Positions 59,063 to 64,000 of a stretch of 64,000 nucleotides of DNA are shown piece after piece. A model generated the notes under the pieces. The model was not told the origin of the DNA and made no database searches. It saw only the letters and a program-made list of their open reading frames with translations. This stretch comes from JAIYDQ01 sp034408855 (GTDB lineage Bacteria > Planctomycetota > Planctomycetia > Pirellulales > Pirellulaceae). Positions within the stretch are counted from its first letter, which is position 1, and each line of letters opens with the position of its first letter. The stretch is taken from positions 1-64,000 of the forward strand of contig JAWXCK010000152.1 in NCBI GenBank assembly GCA_034408855.1, read 5' to 3'. The position numbers and the translations under genes were made by a program.

Positions 59063-60688
59063 CTACGTCGGCGTTGGAGTCGCGTTCTTCTTCTGTCGCT
59101 TCTCTTCTTTGGCTTTTGCTGGCGGATTATCAGATTGCGGTTCGTTGTCGAACGGTTTGTTTCCATGAGCTTTGCGAGGTGGATCGGTTGTTTCGTCGAC
59201 TTGAACTCGCAATCGCTGCAATTCCGCATGCAGCTCTTTTACGGTCGCCGCATAAGCTGGATCGGCGTAGAAATTCTTGACTTCCAAGGGGTCTTTCTCG
59301 CGGTCTAACAGTTCCCAATCGTCGACATCTGGCTTGTAATAATGGACGAGTTTGTAACGATCGGTAATCACACCGTAGTGAGGTCGGACACGATGCGGCA
59401 CTGGAAACTCATAATAGTGGTAGTACAAACTCTTTCGCCAATCGGACGGTACTTCGCTCTTGCATAACGGTACGATGCTTCGACCTTGCATTTCCGGCGG
59501 AACAGGTAGACCGGCAACGTCGATAAAAGTCTCAGCGAAATCTAGAAGCGAAACGATATTGTTGTTAACGCTACCCGGCTTCGTGACTCCAGGCCATCGC
59601 GCCATCAATGGGCTTCTCAGTGATTCTTCGAAAATCCATCGCTTGTCAAACCAACCGTGCTCTCCAAGATAAAAGCCTTGGTCTGATGACAAGATAACGA
59701 TCGTATTCTGAGCCAGTCCTTCGTCGTCGAGATACTTCAGAATCCGGCCGACGTTTTCATCGACAGCTTTTACGCATGCCAAGTAATCGTGCATGTATCG
59801 GTTGTAGCGCCAACGAACTAAATCCTTACCCGACAAGTTCGCTTTCCGAAACGCTTCGTTACGTGGCTCATAATAAGCATTCCATTCTTCGAGCTGTTCT
59901 GGTGTCAATTTCTCGTTAAGTTTTAGTTTGGCATCAGAATCGGTAAATGTCCGATCGATACCCATATCATGATCGCTGATAGCTTTGCTTCGACCGGCGT
60001 AGTCATCGAAAAGCGTTGCTGGCTCGGGATACTTGCGATCGTTGTCCCAGCCCAGGAGTCTTAAGGGCGGTGCCCATTCGCGATGCGGTGCCTTGTGTTG
60101 GCTCATCAAAAAAAACGGCTTGGATTTGTCGCGTTTGTTGAGCCAATCGATCGACAAATCGGTAATGATATCCGTTGTATAGCCCGTATGCTTGGCTTGC
60201 TTGCCATTGTCGATCATCTGCGGGTTATAGTAGGCGCCCTGACCAGGAAGAATATGCCAATAGTCGAAGGCAACTGGGTCACTACCTAAATGCCATTTAC
60301 CGATGACTGCCGTCGAGTAGCCACTGGCGTGAATCAACTTTGGAAACGTCTGTTGGCTGCTATCGAAGGTACTATTGCTGTTGTTATAGAATCCATTCTT
60401 GTGCGAGTACTTTCCGGTCATGATCGTTGCCCGGCTCGGTCCACAGATCGAGTTGGTCACAAGGCAACGATCGAACCGCATGCCTTCGCGAGCGATGCGA
60501 TCCATGTTGGGTGTTTCGAGCAACTTTCGGTTGTCACCGTAGGCGCTGATCGACTGACAAGTTAGATCGTCAGCAAAAATAAAGACGACATTCGGACGCT
60601 GCCCGTTGGCTGCAATCGCCGCATTAGGACTTGTTCCCGCCAGAGTTAGTACGAGTCCGACTGCGAAAAGTATTCTAGATATCAACAT
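59063..60688 (-). CDS. Sulfatase E (iduronate/N-sulfoglucosamine sulfatase-like)
   Basis: About 541 residues from ATG 60688, chosen for the signal peptide (MLISRILFAVGLVLTLAGTS) and a GGAG about 9 bp upstream. Marks: NVVFIFADDLTCQSISAYGD, C-G-P-S-R in SICGPSRATIMTGKYSHKNG, VIGKWHLGSDP, SQHKAPHREWAPP and LSSDQGFYLGEHGWFDKRWIFEE. The ATIMTGKYSHKNGF stretch is typical of N-sulfoglucosamine/iduronate-type sulfatases. The C-terminus ends in a Lys/Pro/Thr-rich tail (KAKEEKRQKKNATPTPT) absent from the other five. Divergent from sulfatase F. Confidence 0.92.
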   Translation of the reverse strand: MLISRILFAVGLVLTLAGTSPNAAIAANGQRPNVVFIFADDLTCQSISAYGDNRKLLETPNMDRIAREGMRFDRCLVTNSICGPSRATIMTGKYSHKNGFYNNSNSTFDSSQQTFPKLIHASGYSTAVIGKWHLGSDPVAFDYWHILPGQGAYYNPQMIDNGKQAKHTGYTTDIITDLSIDWLNKRDKSKPFFLMSQHKAPHREWAPPLRLLGWDNDRKYPEPATLFDDYAGRSKAISDHDMGIDRTFTDSDAKLKLNEKLTPEQLEEWNAYYEPRNEAFRKANLSGKDLVRWRYNRYMHDYLACVKAVDENVGRILKYLDDEGLAQNTIVILSSDQGFYLGEHGWFDKRWIFEESLRSPLMARWPGVTKPGSVNNNIVSLLDFAETFIDVAGLPVPPEMQGRSIVPLCKSEVPSDWRKSLYYHYYEFPVPHRVRPHYGVITDRYKLVHYYKPDVDDWELLDREKDPLEVKNFYADPAYAATVKELHAELQRLRVQVDETTDPPRKAHGNKPFDNEPQSDNPPAKAKEEKRQKKNATPTPT

Positions 60689-60870
60689 GCTTTCGTTCTC
60701 CAATTCGGATGTAATCTGAAAATCTCGCTTCAAGGCATCTGAGATTACTTTGACATAACGACGCAGATCGCGTCCGATCGTTTTCGGTGTGCGAGCGCAT
60801 TATAGCCTGAACGACATCGCTTGTCACATGCATGCACTGATTGATTCTCGCTACAATGTCGTTCGAGCGG

Positions 60871-60890
60871 AATTTCGAACAATTTCGAAA
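60871..60890. promoter_or_regulatory. 10-bp tandem repeat with TTCGAA palindromes (candidate operator)
   Basis: AATTTCGAAC is followed directly by AATTTCGAAA. Each holds the palindrome TTCGAA, and the two are exactly 10 bp apart, so both face the same side of the helix. Lies between the divergent sulfatases E and F. Confidence 0.5.
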
Positions 60891-60943
60891 CGTTTTGAAT
60901 TGAACTCCATTTCATACTTTTAATGCCTGGGTTTTAGGTGATC

Positions 60944-62506
60944 ATGATAACCGAGTTGCGATACCGAATTGCGTCCACGACTGCTCTACTCTTGAATTCA
61001 CGATGTCAATTTGTTTTTCGAACTTATTGCATCACACTTTTGTCGATGGCGGCGATGAGTTTCGGTGAAACGATTTTTGCAGCTCAGGCCGCGTGGAAAA
61101 CTGCGCCTAATATTGTCCTGATTTTCATGGATGACTTGGGATACGGCGATATGTCCTGCTTTGGCTCTAAAACCATCCGCACTCCCCATATGGATTCTCT
61201 CGCGGCACAAGGCACACGTTTTAGCCAGTTCTATGTCCCCCAAGCCGTTTGCAGCGCCTCACGGGCTTCGCTGATGACCGGCTGCTATGCCAATCGAGTT
61301 GGGATGGATGGGGCGCTGAATCATACGAGCCCTCAGGGCATTCATCCGGATGAACTGCTCCTTCCTGAGATGCTCAAGCAAAAGGGTTACGCAACAGCCA
61401 TCTATGGAAAATGGCATCTTGGTCTTTCGCCTTACTATAGCCCGCTCAAAAATGGATTCGACGAATACTTTGGTATCCCGTATTCGAACGACAATTCTAA
61501 ATACCATCCATCGAGCGCTAGTTTGATGCCGCCGCTGCCGCTTTATGAAGACGATAAGGTTATCGAAACCGATCCCGATCAATCTCAGTTTACGCGACGA
61601 ATTACCGACAAGGCGACGGACTTCATTCATCGAAAAAAGGGAAGCCCATTCTTCCTTTATGTTCCGCACGTGATGCCGCACGTTCCGATATTTGCGTCAG
61701 AAAATTTTGTCGGTCATTCCAAGAACGGACTGTATACGGATGTGGTCGAGGAGTTAGATTGGTCCGTCGGTGAGATAGTCGCAGCGATCGATCGCGAAGG
61801 AATTCGCGACAAAACGCTCGTGATTCTATTGAGTGATAACGGGCCGTTTATCAGCTACGGAAATTGGGCCGGAGCAACCGGCGGCTTGAGAGAAGGCAAA
61901 TTGACGGCCTTTGAAGGAGGCGTTCGAGTTCCATGCGTCATGCGCTGGCCCGGAAAGATCGCTGCTGGCCGAGTCAATGACCAGCCGCTCATGACGATCG
62001 ATTTCATGCCGACCTTTGCCGGTTGGCTCGATGCTCCGCTATCCTCGAAGAAGATCGATGGACTCGATATTTCTAATTGCTTATTCGGCGACGAAAAAGT
62101 CAAGTCGCCACATGAGTCGCTGTTGTTTTACTCTGGCACCGAACTGCATGCAGTGCGATCCGGTCCCTGGAAACTGCATTTGGCGCATTCGTATATTACG
62201 GTCGATGGCGACCCTGGACGGGATGGCAAGCCAGCCGGTTACGGTCGCTTGCAACCCAAGTCAATGTCGCAAAGCGGCGTTGCCGGAATCGCCAGTCGTC
62301 ATGGCTATCGCATCGAGCAGCAGCCGTTGGCGCTTTACAATATCGATACCGACCCGACAGAATCTACCGACGTGATTGCTTCGAACGCAGACGCCGTTCT
62401 TCGACTTCTTGTAATCGCCGAACAAGCTAAACGCTCACTCGGCGATTCGATTTCGGGCGCGATCGGAAACGAAGTTCGAGCCTGCGGGAATAGCGAGCCG
62501 AAGTAG
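60944..62506 (+). CDS. Sulfatase F (type I, CSASR variant)
   Basis: About 520 residues. I take the ATG at 60944; a GTG at 60938 is in frame. A basic stretch then a hydrophobic export segment (YCITLLSMAAMSFGETIFA) lead in. Marks: NIVLIFMDDLGYGDMSCFGS, C-S-A-S-R in AVCSASRASLMTGCYANRVG, YGKWHLGLSP, HVMPHVPIFAS and LLSDNGPFISYGNWAGATGG. The formylglycine motif has Ala in place of the usual Pro (C-S-A-S-R), still within the known C-x-P/A-x-R rule. Only this gene of the six is on the plus strand; it precedes the SulP-family gene by 171 bp. Confidence 0.92.
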   Translation: MITELRYRIASTTALLLNSRCQFVFRTYCITLLSMAAMSFGETIFAAQAAWKTAPNIVLIFMDDLGYGDMSCFGSKTIRTPHMDSLAAQGTRFSQFYVPQAVCSASRASLMTGCYANRVGMDGALNHTSPQGIHPDELLLPEMLKQKGYATAIYGKWHLGLSPYYSPLKNGFDEYFGIPYSNDNSKYHPSSASLMPPLPLYEDDKVIETDPDQSQFTRRITDKATDFIHRKKGSPFFLYVPHVMPHVPIFASENFVGHSKNGLYTDVVEELDWSVGEIVAAIDREGIRDKTLVILLSDNGPFISYGNWAGATGGLREGKLTAFEGGVRVPCVMRWPGKIAAGRVNDQPLMTIDFMPTFAGWLDAPLSSKKIDGLDISNCLFGDEKVKSPHESLLFYSGTELHAVRSGPWKLHLAHSYITVDGDPGRDGKPAGYGRLQPKSMSQSGVAGIASRHGYRIEQQPLALYNIDTDPTESTDVIASNADAVLRLLVIAEQAKRSLGDSISGAIGNEVRACGNSEPK

Positions 62507-62677
62507 AAAACGCTTAGAATTGAATTAGCAATCAAATCGGACATTTATCTAAGGGAGAATAGGCAATTTACTTACGGATTTGTAATGGCATAGCGACCAA
62601 GACAGCGTTGATAAATCGGAATATACTCGCTTCATCGTTGAGTGTAATTTCGAGTCCTCCCACCGAACGGCCGCTAA

Positions 62678-64000
62678 ATGTCTAGCGCAACTACCTTGCC
62701 CGCGAGCAGCGCGGATGCTCCCGCCAAAGGCGATCTTTCAGGTTTTTTCAAATACTTTCGCTTTGACGTTCTCAGTGGCTTCCTAGTCTTTTTGATCGCG
62801 CTGCCGTTGTGTTTGGGGATTTCGTCGGCGTCGGAGTATCCGATTGTGGCTGGTGTCTTGACGGCCATTGTCGGTGCTTGCATCACGCCGTTTATTTCCA
62901 ATAGCGAACTTACCATCAAAGGCCCAGCCGCTGGGCTTATCGTGATCTCGCTCGGCGCAATACAAGAAATGAAAGAGATCTATGGTGACGACAAAGGCTA
63001 TGCAGCAGTGTTGGCGATCGGCGTGGTTGCGGGGTTGCTGCAAGTCGCTTTTGGAGTGTTTCGAAGCGGTGTGATAGGCGAGTTTTTTCCATCGGCTGTT
63101 GTCCATGGAATGTTGGCTGCAATTGGCGTCATTATCATCGGCAAGCAGACACACGTGCTATTGGGCGTTCAACCCAAAAGTCACGATCCACTTGGATTGC
63201 TTGCGGAAATACCTCATTCGATTTGGCATCTTGATCCCTACGTCGCGTGTATTGGATTGATTAGTTTGGTGTTGCTCTTCGGAATGTCCTTTTTCAAGAA
63301 TAAGGCGATTAAGAAGATTCCTGTCCCGATGCTTGTGATGCTTATCGCGATTCCAATGGGAATGTATTTTGAATTGGGAAAGCCACACAAGTACTCGTTC
63401 GGTGGCGTTGAGCACTTCATTACGGAAAAGGCACTCGTGAATATCCCGTCAAGCTTGATGTCGGCGATCACGTTCCCAAATTTTGAATCGCTGCAAACGT
63501 TTGCGGCTTGGAAGTGGATCGCGATGTTTGCTTTGATTGGGACATTGGAATCCATTCTGAGCGCTAAGGCGGTGGACATGCTCGATCCGTACCGTCGCAA
63601 ATCAAATCTAAATCGCGATTTGTTGGCCGTTGGGATCGGCAATACAGTGAGTTCGGCGATTGGTGGGCTTCCGATGATTTCAGAAATCGTCCGGAGTAAA
63701 GCGAATATCGACAACGGTGCTAAAACGCGGTTTGCGAATATGTGGCACGGTCTATTCCTGCTTGTCAGTGTTGCTTACTTAGGTAGCTTTATTCATCTAA
63801 TTCCGATGACGGCGTTGGCGGCGATGCTGATTTTTACCGGTTTCCGGTTGGCGTCTCCGAACGAGTTTCTCAAAGTTTACCGTACGGGGCGAGAGCAACT
63901 ATTTATCTTCGTGTTCACCATGCTCATGGTTTTGGCTACTGATTTGCTGGTCGGAATCATGTTGGGGATTGTGGCCAAGTTGGTCATTCACACGGCCAAT
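62678..64000 (+). CDS. SulP-family anion permease, partial (runs off the window)
   Basis: 441 codons are present, with no stop before the window edge. Start ATG 62678 gives a short polar N-terminus (MSSATTLPASSADAPAKGD). The SulP core follows: FDVLSGFLVFLIALPLCLGI, GACITPFISNSELTIKGPAAGL, VHGMLAAIGVIIIGKQTHVLL, and later IALIGTLESILSAKAVDMLD-type helices. About ten hydrophobic segments are visible. The usual C-terminal STAS domain would be beyond the edge. SulP proteins carry sulfate, bicarbonate or other anions; a role in handling sulfate from the sulfatases is only suggested by position. Confidence 0.88.
   Translation, partial: MSSATTLPASSADAPAKGDLSGFFKYFRFDVLSGFLVFLIALPLCLGISSASEYPIVAGVLTAIVGACITPFISNSELTIKGPAAGLIVISLGAIQEMKEIYGDDKGYAAVLAIGVVAGLLQVAFGVFRSGVIGEFFPSAVVHGMLAAIGVIIIGKQTHVLLGVQPKSHDPLGLLAEIPHSIWHLDPYVACIGLISLVLLFGMSFFKNKAIKKIPVPMLVMLIAIPMGMYFELGKPHKYSFGGVEHFITEKALVNIPSSLMSAITFPNFESLQTFAAWKWIAMFALIGTLESILSAKAVDMLDPYRRKSNLNRDLLAVGIGNTVSSAIGGLPMISEIVRSKANIDNGAKTRFANMWHGLFLLVSVAYLGSFIHLIPMTALAAMLIFTGFRLASPNEFLKVYRTGREQLFIFVFTMLMVLATDLLVGIMLGIVAKLVIHTAN

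Noticed and set aside
1..64000. tRNA, rRNA, transposase or prophage genes
   Set aside because: I looked in the intergenic regions and among the long frames and found none I could support. Short tRNAs could still be missed by eye.

Overview
The window looks like a chromosomal segment of a marine-type planctomycete (Pirellulales-like). The evidence is family content: six type I sulfatases in a row, two very large PVC-type haem-binding CxxCH proteins, a DUF1080 domain, Gfo/Idh/MocA oxidoreductases (one with a twin-arginine leader), a planctomycete-style ECF sigma factor, a PQQ-like propeller protein, and giant modular exoproteins ending in dockerin-like repeats. Base composition looks close to 50% G+C by eye (not computed). 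This is inference from families; no rRNA or other phylogenetic marker gene was found.

Layout. 1-21.5 kb: one giant adhesin-like gene (RTX repeats, LamG, LRR, PKD/VCBS, dockerin-like modules), broken by five reading-frame changes and two in-frame stops and lacking its 5' end. 21.5-25.3 kb (minus strand): an operon of SsuD-like flavin monooxygenase, cytoplasmic Gfo/Idh/MocA and MFS transporter, ending in a 58-codon C-terminal remnant of a hydroxypyruvate-isomerase-like protein. 25.5-29.8 kb: a second giant exoprotein (LktA-like beta-strand repeats, Ig-like and dockerin modules), truncated at its 5' end and carrying internal deletions. 30-31.3 kb: a secreted squalene-cyclase-repeat protein with a CxxCH motif. 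31.4-34.1 kb: a CarH/LitR-like regulator divergent from a sigma-70 factor plus SDR pair, with three pairs of 9-bp tandem repeats between them. 34.8-42.3 kb: fasciclin protein, ECF sigma factor and PQQ-like propeller, KdtA, aspartate-type aminotransferase, FabZ-like dehydratase and RsmH. 42.4-52.1 kb: ThuA-SGNH-propeller-cytochrome protein, Tat-secreted Gfo/Idh/MocA and a DUF1080-propeller-cytochrome fusion. 52.2-62.5 kb: six sulfatases. 62.7 kb to the end: a SulP-family permease, cut by the window edge.

How the genes may work together (inference). The 42-62 kb region reads as an outward-facing polysaccharide module. Sulfatases strip sulfate esters. A Tat-exported Gfo/Idh/MocA enzyme with DUF1080 and ThuA-like domains suggests 3-keto-glycoside chemistry, and fused c-type haem domains could accept the electrons. 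The neighbouring SulP protein might handle the anion released.

The most unusual locus is at 31.4-34.1 kb. The CarH-like regulator keeps the family fold but lacks the histidines that bind cobalamin in CarH. The SDR linked to the sigma factor lacks the catalytic tyrosine. The shared promoter region carries ordered paired repeats that look like operators. The two giant genes are the only clearly broken long genes, while all other long genes are intact. This points to gene-specific decay or to misassembly of repetitive DNA rather than uniform sequencing error.
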